Shown here one piece after another: positions 22,470 through 32,900 of a stretch of DNA of 64,000 nt. Position numbers and translations under genes: made by a program. The stretch covers positions 9,424,001 through 9,488,000 of the forward strand of contig CM114275.1 in assembly GCA_050084515.1 (NCBI GenBank), read 5' to 3'. Under the pieces are notes generated by a model. The model was not told the DNA's origin, did no database searches, and saw nothing but the letters and a program-made list of their open reading frames with translations. Positions within the stretch are counted from its first letter, which is position 1; the number at the start of each line of letters is the position of its first letter. The stretch comes from Blasia pusilla (taxonomy: Eukaryota; Marchantiophyta; Marchantiopsida; Blasiales).

Positions 22470-23381
22470 CAAAGAGCAGACAAGAGACGACACGCGAGCG
22501 AGGAGTCGCGTTTCAGATGTTATGGTCACGAATGAGAAACCTGGACCAAACGCGGAATGAGACTTGAAAGAAGTCGAGTCTAGGAAGTGGGTTGCCTAAG
22601 GAAAGATCCGGATTTGGAACGCCACTAGCGTTTGAGGGTTTCTGACTGTATTTATGGCCATAACTTTTAGCGCCAAGATGAGTTTGGAGCAAATAAGGGT
22701 GCGTTGGAAAGCTTATGGAGAGTCGGTCCAAACGCACTAAAGATCGCTGCAAACACATAAGCAGCGGCTGAGAAACTACCCAAAAACGACTGTAAGTGGA
22801 GTCGGGTTGAGGGCCACAATGAAGGGCCCGACCCTCTTTTCCCAAAGGGGAGGGGTTATTGGAGAACCCCAGAAGTACTAGTAAGGGGGAAGGTCTTCGA
22901 GAGTGCTTGGAACCCAAACCCCACTTTTGGCGCCGCGGGGCGGCTCAAGGGCATAGAACGGAACGCGAGTTTGGGAGTTGGGTTGGAAAACCTGTACCAA
23001 GTCCATTGAGGCGATTTTAGAGATCCCTCTTGGATTTCACCCCGCGACTCAATTACTTGGGTCTTGGTTTGGAACTCACCGGAGGACCGTTGAACAGTTG
23101 GGATCGCTAGGCGCGCAAGTGCCGTTTCAGATCCCTGGACTAACCAGGACTTCTGTTCCAAGTCTTGAAGGACTTGCCATGTTTTGGAAACTAGGAACTA
23201 AGGAAGGTTAAGCTTGATGAGACGCCGAGTTGAGGACTCGGTGGGTTGAAAGGCTGGTTGGCCCAGACCCGACTAACGAGAGTGCGTGTTTGGGTGCAGA
23301 TCGGCGATGAGTTCGTGACCTACTGAACGTACGCTTCCGCAACACTAAAGATTGACGTTCAAGGAGAGTAGGGGCGCGACA
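22470..23381 (+). repeat. Gypsy-C copy 2: 5' LTR lacking its first ~90 bp
   Basis: It aligns with 28,830-29,741 at a constant offset of 6,360 bases, with a single mismatch seen in about 911 bases (A at 22,531, C at 28,891). It ends GGCGCGACA. The LTR start (TGTCGCGACC and about 80 more bases) is missing, replaced by copy 1 gag. Confidence 0.93.
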
Positions 23382-23383
23382 AG

Positions 23384-23395
23384 TGGTATCAGAGC
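23384..23395 (+). other. Primer-binding site for initiator tRNA-Met
   Basis: TGGTATCAGAGC, two bases after the LTR end, is the standard binding site complementary to the 3' end of initiator methionine tRNA used by many plant LTR retrotransposons to start reverse transcription. Confidence 0.93.
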
Positions 23396-23531
23396 AAATC
23401 CTTGGTGAGCGAGAACTTGGGTTCGTGGGATCAACCGGACGCTTGGGGAAACTCAAAGGTAGCGGCTAGACTTAGACGCTCGAGGAGGGACGCAAGAAAC
23501 GAGGAGGAGATCTGAGTGAGTTGGCTTGGAA

Positions 23532-23955
23532 ATGGCGATCGAGGGAGAACAACCCAAGAAGCGCCGAATCAAGCGACGTGAACCAAGAGATGAACCAATG
23601 CCGGACCGTGAAGCTATGGAGGAGAAGGAGACTCGCGAAGAGCTGAACGCCAGTCGTGAGGACCTTCCGGAGGTGAATCCTTGAGCGGGGCCAGTGGGCC
23701 CAAACTTAGGGGAACGGACGGAGTCGAGCCAGACGTTGGACTTGTTGAAGGTGTTGGTGGAGCAGATGTCCAGCAAAGCAAGTGGATTGTAGAGTTAGAG
23801 GCCACTCGAACCCCGCGTGCAGGCAAAAAGCTCTGCAAGACAAACCTGCCCACGCCATTCACTGGAGTGGGGTGCTCGCGGAAAGTGAAGGATTTCCTTA
23901 CGGAACTAGAATCAGATTTTGAGGCGCAGAGAGCGGTGAAAGCGAGGACAAGGTG
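23532..23955 (+). pseudogene. Gypsy-C copy 2: gag N terminus
   Basis: The first suitable ATG after the primer site gives MAIEGEQPKKRRIKRREPRD, a basic N terminus, then a TGA at about 23,682 and, in the same frame, GERTESSQTLDLLKVLVEQM. In other frames follow TPFTGVGCSRKVKDFLTELE and [10 protein letters not shown], which belong to the capsid. Several disruptions are therefore packed into about 400 bases. Confidence 0.75.
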
Positions 23956-25572
23956 ACGGTAGCCGTTAATTTCTTGAAGGATCATGCTCTACAATGGTGG
24001 ACAGCTCAACGAGAGGAATATCTGGGCGGCAAGTCACCTTTGAGTTGGGAGGAGTTCAAGGAGTTGATTGGGGATCGGTTCACTCCGGAGTACCAAGGGT
24101 TGCGCGACACGGTGGAATGCGTACGGATGCGGCAGAGTGGTTCCTTAAGCGCGTATGTGAGGGAGTTTAGTGCGAGACTGACTTCTAGTCCAAAGATGGA
24201 TGAGCACGCAAAGAAGGCTATCTTCATTAGTGGACTCAAGCCGAGCGCTGAAAAGGCCCTTTACCGAATGCCGACGTTGCCAGAGACCTGTGCGGATCTT
24301 CTGAGGCTAGCGGAGCGGATTGGGGACGATGAGGTCCAAACCCAGAAACCCTTCGAGCCAAAAGTTTTTTCGAAGAAGTTGAAAAATAAGGAGGCGTTCA
24401 AAAGAGGCTGGAGTGGGGGCCAGCACGAACCAAGAGAGTCGTCTGCCCCGGCAGCAAAACGAGTGGAACTTCATGCGAAACCGAGAGGAGGACAACACGC
24501 AAAGTCAGGGAACGGCAAGGTCGTATGCTACAACTGTGGCGAACCTGGGCACCTGGCGAAAGGGTGTTCGAAACCGAAGGTTAGTAATGGGAGTATGATT
24601 GCGTTTGCTGCTAAGCATCTGTTGGCGGGCGATCTTGAGACGTCCCTTCAAGTCACCAAGAGGACGAAAAATTTGGTGTATCTAAGATCCAAGATTGCTG
24701 ATCGCGATGTGTTGTTGCTCGTGGATACAGGTGCTTCGCACTCCTTCCTAAGCCCGAGAATCGTGAAGGAACTAGGGCTCTCTACCTCTAAGGCGGTTGA
24801 GCCCATTCGAGTAGGATTTGCAGGAGGCAAGTCTGATCGGACTTCTGATTTGGTCTTGGGTTTGATAGTAGGATGCGGGGTATTCGAGTTCAAGGAGAAT
24901 TTCACTATGTGCGAAATGGATATCATTGACGGAGTCTTGGGGAATACATTCCTAGATGCGTATGAGGTGGAGTTAAGACGTAGACCCTTGAGGTTGAGCG
25001 TCTTGCTGAAAGGCAAATGGTTACAGGTGCGGTTGGTCAGTGAGGTTCCAGCGAAGATGGAGTTAGTAAACTCGATCACAAGGAGGAGCATGACTGAGTT
25101 GGAGGATGGATTTCTCTGCTTGATGAGACAAGTGGAGGAGGCTACAAGCAGTATACGCAGAGATCAGGACACTTCTTCGAGAGGAATCCCAGAACCACTC
25201 CAAGAAGTGGTCAAGGAGTTTGAGGATGTCTTGACAAATGAGCTTCCGACTGAATTGCCGCCGCATAGAGCCGTTGATCATAAGATAGAGATCATACCCG
25301 GTTCCCAACCGCCTTCAAAAGCACCATATAGGTTGAATCAGGAGGAACTTCTTGAGTTGAAAAAGCAGTTAAGTGAGCTCTTGGAAAAGGGTTACATTAG
25401 GACTAGCAAGTCACCTTATGGAGCACCTGTTCTCTTTGTAAAGAAGAAGGATGGAAAGATGAGGTTGTGTGTTTATTACCGTGCACTGAATAAAGTGACG
25501 GTTCGGAACAATTATCCTCTTCCGAGGATAGATGATCTCTTTGATAATTTGGGGCGCGAGATATTTCAGTAG
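23953..25572 (+). pseudogene. Gypsy-C copy 2: gag capsid, zinc knuckle, protease, start of RT
   Basis: An open frame of 539 codons. The capsid region has [29 protein letters not shown] and YVREFSARL (about residues 5-80), followed by the CCHC knuckle [14 protein letters not shown] (about residue 195), the protease [14 protein letters not shown] (about 255), and RT as far as [11 protein letters not shown] (about 520-530). Compared with copy 1, CVDYRAL has become CVYYRAL. The apparent start codon lies inside gag and is not the real start. The frame is lost by a frameshift at about 25,560. Confidence 0.92.
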
Positions 25573-26160
25573 GATTGATTTGAAGTCGAGGATATTACGG
25601 TCGGATTTTCCGAGGCGGATGTGGAGAAGCTGCGTGCGTGGGGCGAGATCTGGTTCCTTTGAGTTTGTAGTGATGCCTTTTGGTCTATGTAACGCGCCTC
25701 CAACGTTCACCACATTGATGAACTCCACTTTTCACAAGGAAATGGATGAGTATGTTATCATCTATATTGATGACATACTTATCTATTCGAGGTCACTAGA
25801 GGAGCACGTTCGACATGTGAGAGCGGTCTTGTCTAAGCTAAGGGCAAATCAGCTGTATGCGAATGTAGAGAAGAGCGAATTTGGTTTGAGTAAGATCAAA
25901 TTCTTGGGTCACGTGGTTAGTGCAGATGGCTTCAGTCCATACATGGAGAAGGTGAAAGCGATTTCCGAGTAGGAACCCCCATCCACTGTAAAGGGGACGA
26001 GGAGGTTCATACGTGCGGTGTAGTTTTATCATACTTATGTGAAAAACTTTTCGGGAATTGTTAGACCTATCACGGATTGGACAGAAAAGTTTGCCAACAC
26101 GACGTGGACCCGCGAAGTTAATGAGGCATTCAACCGAGTGAAGCAGATTCTATCGTAGGA
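25532..26160 (+). pseudogene. Gypsy-C copy 2: reverse transcriptase palm and thumb
   Basis: FVVMPFGLCNAPPTF and YVIIYIDDILIYS (catalytic YIDD) are intact. Against copy 1 the following are damaged: the segment before (a scrambled LKSRILRSDFPR), TGG to TAG at 25,970, a TAG in place of a Gln codon at about 26,021, and CAG to TAG at about 26,157. Confidence 0.9.
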
Positions 26161-26560
26161 ACCAGTGTTAAAGCTGCCGGAGTTTGACAAACCGTTTGAA
26201 GTGCATACCGATGTTAGTGATTTCGCGGTTGCAAGAATGTTGGTGCAAGAAGGGAGACCGGTGGCATATGAGAGCAAGAAGCTTAGCGATACTGAAAGAG
26301 ATGGCCTACTCACGAGAAAGAGTTGTTCGCGGTGGTACATTGCTTGAGGAAGTGGCGGCATTATCTAGGGCTCCACAGGACTTGAGTATTCACCGATAAT
26401 ATATCACTCAAGTATTTTGAGACCCAAGATCGAGTGACATCGAAACAACTGCGATGGCATGATACCTTGGCGCTGATGGATGTTGAGTTGATTCACAAGC
26501 CAGATAAAGATAATGTGATTCCAGATGCGTTAAGTCGCAAGGAGGAACACATGCCATCGA
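26161..26560 (+). pseudogene. Gypsy-C copy 2: RNase H
   Basis: KLPEFDKPFEVHTDVSDFAV (first Asp), RPVAYESKKLSDTE, a frameshift near 26,300, and then VELIHKPDKDNVIPDALSRK. The YFETQD-like segment lies between. Clearly homologous to the copy at 20.1-20.6 kb. Confidence 0.87.
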
Positions 26561-27833
26561 CGACACATGTCTTGAGAGCAATGTTCCCTAAAGAAACAGA
26601 TCTGGAAAGAAGGATTCGTGAAGGATATATGAAGGATGCTCACGCAGGGGAGTACATGAGGAAGTTGAAGCAGGGTGAGAAGGTGGCCAACATAAGTTTG
26701 AGGCGCGGTTTAGTAAGGTTCAAACATAGTAGGATCTATGTAGGGCAAGGCAGGATGCGAACCAAGGTGTTAGCGGAGGGTCACGACGGACCCTTGGCAG
26801 GACATAAAGGAGAGAAATCTACACTAGTTGTTCTGTCGAAGCGGTTCTTTTGGCCCAACATGAAAGAGGATGTTGCTCAATATGTGAAGACTGTGTGACA
26901 CGCTAGCGAATAGAGTCTCTTATGATAAGAAACAGGGCTTGCTTTGCATCCCTTGCCGATCCGAAGGACCCTTGCAAAGTGTGAGTATGGATTTCATCAC
27001 GAGTCTTCGAATCTGAGGATACAACGCTATACTTGTGATTGTTGATCGGTTTAGCAAGTTGGCGAGATTCGTGCGGCGGTGGATTCATAACGGCTTATAC
27101 GACGGCGCAACTGTTCTCGAGAGGCGGTGGCGTGCTCATGGTTTGCCGAGGAGCATTGTTTCAGATCGGGATCAAAGTTTACGGTGCTCGGAAGCACTTG
27201 TTTAGAAGATTTAAGACCAAGTTGAGTTTGATGACGGCTTTCCACCCACAGACGGATGGACGGACTGAAAAGGTAAACTCTATCGTGAATCAAGATTTAA
27301 GGAATTATGTCAGTGCTGATCAACGCGATTGGGTCAAGTGGTTGAGCATGGCGGAGTACTGCTACAACTCGACCAAGCATTTTGCAACTGGAGAATCTCC
27401 GTTTCTCTTGGAAAATGGACGAGAGCCAGAAGGGCCTCTTGATCTAGCCCTTTCGAAGGGTACTACATTGGCACGAACACGACAAGCGACGGCAGAAGGT
27501 TTGTTGGTAGAGATGCGAGAACAGAAAGAGCTCGCGAGGCGAAGTCTTGCAAAGGCTCAAATGAGGTATGTTAAGCATGCTAACAAGAGTCAGCGCCAAG
27601 TACGATTCCAAGTTGGAGAACAAGTGTGGTTGAGTGTAAAGAACCTCACTCTTCCAAAAGAGTTGTCTACGAAGCTGTCTGCCAAGTATGCTGGACCGTA
27701 TGTGATTGTGGCAAACCCGTTTGAGGATGTGTACACGTTGAGGCTGCCGGACGAGTTCAAGATTCACCTGACCTTTCATGTGTCATTGTTGAAGAAATAT
27801 CTTCAAGATAATGGACGTTTCGCGCGGAGATAG
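26561..27833 (+). pseudogene. Gypsy-C copy 2: integrase
   Basis: Zinc-binding N terminus (GHKGEKSTLVVLSKRFFWPN, MKEDVAQYVK), then a broken core (SMDFITSLR with the first Asp, frameshifts around 26,900-27,040), then FHPQTDGRTEKVNSIVNQDL with the catalytic Glu, and the C-terminal part QVRFQVGEQVWLSVKNLTLP and FHVSLLKKYLQDNG. The frame ends at a TAG at 27,832 where copy 1 has CAG. Confidence 0.9.
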
Positions 27834-28049
27834 GTGGTGAGACCGCACCCGATCATCATAAATGAAGAGCCAGAGTTTGAGGTGGAGACCATCTTACGTT
27901 CGAGGCGTCGGGCCAACAAGTATGAATACTTGGTAAAATGGAAGGGCTACCATGTGAAGGAGGCGACTTGGATTGCGGAGGCGGATTTGGAACACGCGCA
28001 AGACTTGTTGCGCGACTTCAAGCGAACACAAGCGAAGCACATACGTTAG
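27834..28049 (+). pseudogene. Gypsy-C copy 2: chromodomain
   Basis: EFEVETILRSRRRANKYEYL followed by VKWKGYHVKEATWIAEADLE: a complete chromodomain with the aromatic residues (Y, W) expected for methyl-lysine binding. It is separated from the integrase by a single premature TAG and is otherwise undamaged. Confidence 0.92.
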
Positions 28050-28738
28050 TACGAGGAGAAGCTAAAGACATGACTTGTAACCAGTGGAATCTTGGGCTGA
28101 AGGCCGTTGTAACTAGAATATGCTAGTGTTGCAATAAAGGAGTGTATGGATTTGGAGATTCGATGCCAGAGTTGATTGCAATTTATATGTGGTAGTGCAT
28201 GGCTATGAGTCGTTCATCATAGGCTTAGGATGTACGACAAGAGGACAGACAAGGAGTATTTGAGGTGAGAGCTCGTATGTGGATAAGCACCTAGAACAGG
28301 ACCTTGTGTTGGATTACACTCGGGCTCGCCCTAGCGTCGGCGGGGCAGATGAAGTCTGTCTTGGGGCTTGGGGTGATCTTACTTGTGGCCACATAAGTAA
28401 ACTTAGTGACGCGCCTAAGTCGAATACGAGAGCGACCCAATAGTAGTACGATTTGTAGACCAGGTAAACAGGTGTGATGTTTACAGAATGAGTCAGAAGA
28501 GTCTAAGGTTGCACACTTAGTTAGCTTATTTGATAGGTTAGTTCCTTGGAACTAGTCCTGGCTTATCAAAGAGGAGAGGCTAATAATTCTAAGTGGGGCA
28601 AAGCGACAACTAGAGACTAAGAGGAATTGGGGGTTAGCCACCAGAACGCAATTCAATGTCAAGGGGTAGGCTGCCCAAGAGACTTGACATAACAAAGGTT
28701 TGCGTTGATGAGGGCATCAACCTCTAAAGAGGGGTGAG
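28050..28738 (+). other. Gypsy-C copy 2: 3' untranslated region and polypurine tract
   Basis: Non-coding, matching 18,050-18,740 in reverse complement. AAAGAGGGGTGAG at about 28,726-28,738 precedes the LTR and is the polypurine tract. Confidence 0.8.
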
Positions 28739-29741
28739 TGTCGCGACCCTCATGACCAAAAAAGTGCCAAGCGGAACATCGGAACATTAGTGGGCTCACG
28801 CTAAGATGGTTTGCGCGTTGGAGTTGTCTCAAAGAGCAGACAAGAGACGACACGCGAGCGAGGAGTCGCGTTTCAGATGTTATGGTCACGACTGAGAAAC
28901 CTGGACCAAACGCGGAATGAGACTTGAAAGAAGTCGAGTCTAGGAAGTGGGTTGCCTAAGGAAAGATCCGGATTTGGAACGCCACTAGCGTTTGAGGGTT
29001 TCTGACTGTATTTATGGCCATAACTTTTAGCGCCAAGATGAGTTTGGAGCAAATAAGGGTGCGTTGGAAAGCTTATGGAGAGTCGGTCCAAACGCACTAA
29101 AGATCGCTGCAAACACATAAGCAGCGGCTGAGAAACTACCCAAAAACGACTGTAAGTGGAGTCGGGTTGAGGGCCACAATGAAGGGCCCGACCCTCTTTT
29201 CCCAAAGGGGAGGGGTTATTGGAGAACCCCAGAAGTACTAGTAAGGGGGAAGGTCTTCGAGAGTGCTTGGAACCCAAACCCCACTTTTGGCGCCGCGGGG
29301 CGGCTCAAGGGCATAGAACGGAACGCGAGTTTGGGAGTTGGGTTGGAAAACCTGTACCAAGTCCATTGAGGCGATTTTAGAGATCCCTCTTGGATTTCAC
29401 CCCGCGACTCAATTACTTGGGTCTTGGTTTGGAACTCACCGGAGGACCGTTGAACAGTTGGGATCGCTAGGCGCGCAAGTGCCGTTTCAGATCCCTGGAC
29501 TAACCAGGACTTCTGTTCCAAGTCTTGAAGGACTTGCCATGTTTTGGAAACTAGGAACTAAGGAAGGTTAAGCTTGATGAGACGCCGAGTTGAGGACTCG
29601 GTGGGTTGAAAGGCTGGTTGGCCCAGACCCGACTAACGAGAGTGCGTGTTTGGGTGCAGATCGGCGATGAGTTCGTGACCTACTGAACGTACGCTTCCGC
29701 AACACTAAAGATTGACGTTCAAGGAGAGTAGGGGCGCGACA
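28739..29741 (+). repeat. Gypsy-C copy 2: complete 3' LTR
   Basis: 1,003 bp, beginning TGTCGCGACC and ending GGGGCGCGACA; the TGTCGCG and CGCGACA ends are inverted repeats. It is the best reference for this LTR family in the window. Confidence 0.95.
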
Positions 29742-30330
29742 ATCTCCTCCTTCATGCTGAGACACACGTCCATGACCCTGACGAGTGCAATCGCGTTGAT
29801 GATGGGCTCCACCACATGACCAACAAGTAATTATAGGCGGTTTCTGGTGAGCTGCATATGAAGGCACAAATCTCTATGGCACGGCCTCCCGGTATCCTCC
29901 CTGAGCTCGTGGTGCCACAGTCAACCTATCTCGGAGTCCACGTTGTTGCACAGGTAGTGCAGCCAATCGTGACTGCTCTCGCCCAGAACCCATGGTGGCT
30001 ACGCTCTCCTCCGCCATGTTGCGCTCAATGTTCTCATCAGTCCTAAAATCATCTCTCAATGTAGGGGAGGTGTTCATAAGAATCACCCTCTCCTGCACCT
30101 GTGTTCACAAGGTCCCGTCCAGCATCGCGTACCATGACTCGATAGCCTCAGGCTCCGTCACCCCCTGAGTAACGTTGATCAACCGACGCAAGCGAGTGTA
30201 AGCCTCACGTAAAATCTTACCCAGGCGCCTCTAGAAGTCGTGGATGCTCAACAACTTCTCCGTCCGTACCCCTTGCTAGCTGGCCCTCAACTCAGGGAAG
30301 AACTCAACCACGGGGTTGAACATGGGACGA
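29742..30330 (-). pseudogene. Gypsy-M copy A: C-terminal half of gag with zinc knuckle
   Basis: Read on the minus strand: VVEFFPELRAS, RRLGKILREAYTRLRRLINV, EAIESWYAMLDGTL, and a zinc knuckle CWSCGGAHHQRDC (spacing CX2CX3HX4C, a variant known from plant gypsy elements) at about 29,838-29,780. Three in-frame TAGs are visible, and another stop lies in front of the knuckle. The frame continues directly at 17,047 across the Gypsy-C insertion. Confidence 0.8.
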
Positions 30331-30346
30331 ACCCATGGTTGAGTTC
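30300..30346. repeat. 10-bp inverted repeat at the gag/LTR breakpoint
   Basis: GAACTCAACC (30,300-30,309) and GGTTGAGTTC (30,337-30,346) flank 27 bases, just left of the plus-strand LTR-like unit at 30,348. The arms include duplicated gag-derived bases, suggesting a fold-back or template switch at this junction. Confidence 0.75.
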
Positions 30347-30347
30347 T

Positions 30348-30473
30348 TGGAGATATTTTGGTACTTCTCGCCTCTGTGTATGGATGTCATGAGTTAGCAT
30401 GGGATCGTGTGTGTTTGTGTGTGTGTTCGATGACAGCGATGTATGTTGTGTAGCGATGTGTACACGCACGACA
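30348..30473 (+). repeat. 126-bp Gypsy-M LTR-like unit
   Basis: It begins TGGAGATATTTTGGTACTTC and ends GCACGCACGACA. The same unit occurs at 11,024, 55,502, 55,792, 62,177 and 62,481. It lies in the orientation opposite to the gag half beside it. Confidence 0.78.
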
Positions 30474-31043
30474 GACCCACCAAAGCTAAAACCTAGACTC
30501 GATAATCGCAAGACTAAAGAGGACAGTGTCACTTTCCTTATAACTAATGCTAGTCAAGACAAGCACGGGCCTTAATTGTAGTCGAAAGAGGATATAGCCA
30601 CATGTGGGATAAAGGACTAGGCAAGATAAGTGGAACATCCTTGAGTCAAGTTTAGAAGCAAGGAAGTCAAGAGTAGTCAAGATGGAAGAGATACCAAGGG
30701 GCTAGTTGCAAAATTCAAGGATTGGTAAGAAAACCATAAGATGCCCAATAGTAGGAGTTTAGACAAGCGTTCTCCATGAGATGCATGAAATGGGGTTTGA
30801 CGTTCCTAGATGAATTTGGGGTAGTCAAGATGGGAAAAGACTCCCCCAAGTCATCTTATGGATTAATTGATGAAACACAGATTTGCGAGACATGTAGTAT
30901 GTTTGGATTTGTGGCCACAACCAAGGGCCTAGGATGGATGTTATAAACGATGGAATTTCCGTGCGAAACCAGAGAAGTAACTATAGGGAGTGACCTTTTC
31001 TCCCTATCTCCTCGAGTCTTACAACAAGGGATATATGATAACT

Positions 31044-31125
31044 ATGACTAATAAATGATAGTTATATCCAAACATTAAACAAAACTTGTTTAAATTTTTG
31101 GATATAACGATCATTTATTAGTCAT
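31044..31125. repeat. Near-perfect 82-nt hairpin (29-bp arms)
   Basis: Arms 31,044-31,072 and 31,097-31,125 are reverse complements with one mismatch. The 24-base loop holds a further inner stem, TTAAACAA (31,075-31,082) with TTGTTTAA (31,086-31,093). Nearly the whole segment can fold on itself. Size and shape suit a small fold-back (MITE-like) element or a miRNA-precursor-like hairpin. Confidence 0.85.
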
Positions 31126-32732
31126 GATTAAGTAGAGTCTATGCCATATAGCGAATAAATGGAAAAAAATATTTAGAAATAGAAAAGATAAAAAACTTAT
31201 GATAAAGATGAGAGTGGGCTCATAGGTCGGTGAAAACTAAGATAAGGATGAGATCTTGGATAAATATGATAAAATGAGATAGGGACACGAGACTCCAAAG
31301 AAGATTCTCTCATGCTAGGAGAAAAGGCTACGTGGAATAAGGATGGATAGAGCTTATTTGCCTTCATTGTACCTATCTCTAAGTATATAAAGGAAGAGGA
31401 CATGCCTCGAGGGGTATTCTACCTTTATGTAATTCTAGTGTGGACTTATGAGTTGGAGAGTTACATTGGGAAAATTCCATGTTTGATTTAAGAAACCCTT
31501 GGGGATACCACTTGAAGAATTAACTCCTACAATCTAGTTTAGTTGAGAGATTTGGAAATATCGGTCAAGTCTTGGGGAAGAGACTTCTTAGGGGACTCGT
31601 TACCAATTAGTGTTTGGTGGCTTTATGGAATTATCTATGGAATGCGTAATTTTTTGGGTCTTCGAGACTCAACCCAAATCTTACTCTTCTAAGACCCAAT
31701 GTGGGGATTTCTTTGTGAGTTATCAAGGAAGAGTAGGGGTCAAAATCTACAAACATACCTTCACAATACTATTAAAAATTTCCACTAACCATGATTCCTT
31801 GTTTTCCATAATTATTGATACTAATGGGATGTACTACGGATCAACTAAATAAGGAAGGGGTGGGAATGAGTCAATCGAATCCGTGAAATGTCCATCGAAT
31901 ATTGTTAATAAAGTCTAAGATCATACTCGTAATGACGTATTGAGATAATTAATATTGCCCGCTACTTTGAATGCATGAAAACACAACATATGGTTCATCA
32001 CTACATTTGATACCTTTTATCCAAAGTGTTAGAGAGCTCTAATATTGGTTCACATCACGCATAACCTGGGTTATTAAATGGATACCTTGCTTGTTGTCTT
32101 TTCTAAGAAGCAACTTGTCACCAACAAGATTTAATGTATATTTTAAGCACTAGTAGTAGGTAATGGAATCATTTTTTAACTAAGAAAGGGAACCCATGAA
32201 ATAATATTTACGACCCTTGTATATACTCCTCGTTTTTTTTCTTACCATCTAGGCTATCCACGAATCCACCGCACGAGTGTATTAATTACTTTCTCCCCTA
32301 TTCCTCTTAGAGGGCCGCATAGTGGTTAAAAAATATGATGAGGTTTTACTCCTAGTTACAGTGCAGTCCGCAACAAATTAAATAGTCACGGGCGCATCAA
32401 GTCTCCATTTTCACCATCTTTTTACCTAAGTGAGTTTTTTCATCTTCTTTTCCTTTGTAACATTAATTGTACAAATTTCATGGCAAGTATCATCCTTGGG
32501 TGCGTAAGCCCAAGAACTAATGGAGCTTTGGGATTGACAAAGAGTCCTTAGTCCTTGGTTGTTAAATCCAATTTTGATGTATATATACATATTCGTTCTA
32601 TCTGCAATATGTGATGCTAGAAAAAAAGTCAGGTGGTTATATTTGCACCCATCTGGTTCCCCAATTTATAATCACCTTTAGAAAAATAAATAAATTATCT
32701 AGCTAGACTTAACATTACAAATGTGAGATCGC

Positions 32733-32900
32733 TTAAAATTCTTTGTAGGTTATCTTAGATTAGCTTTTAAGGAAGCCAATCTAGGATTACCTAAACAGAA
32801 GAAGCTAAATGTTTATAAGCGTTGGATCGTGACAACCTAAGACTTAAGCCCAAAGAAGAATTACGGGTTAGCTACCACAACGTAATTAAATGGATAGACT
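32733..32900 (+). mobile_element. Possible remnant of a Gypsy-C 3' untranslated region
   Basis: Weak colinear similarity to about 28,545-28,660, best where GGGTTAGCTACCACAACG matches GGGTTAGCCACCAGAACG. Neighbouring coding sequence or LTR could not be recognised. This is a by-eye call only. Confidence 0.35.

Larger units (their letters stand above)
22470..29741 (+). mobile_element. Gypsy-C copy 2: nearly full-length chromodomain Ty3/gypsy element
   Basis: Truncated 5' LTR, primer-binding site, gag, protease, RT, RNase H, integrase, chromodomain, polypurine tract and complete 3' LTR on the plus strand. Coding regions have numerous stops and frameshifts, yet the LTRs are nearly identical. The 3' LTR ends at 29,741 and the interrupted Gypsy-M gag starts at 29,742. 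There is no 5-bp target duplication between its right flank (ATCTC) and the left flank of copy 1 (CCAAC). Confidence 0.93.
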
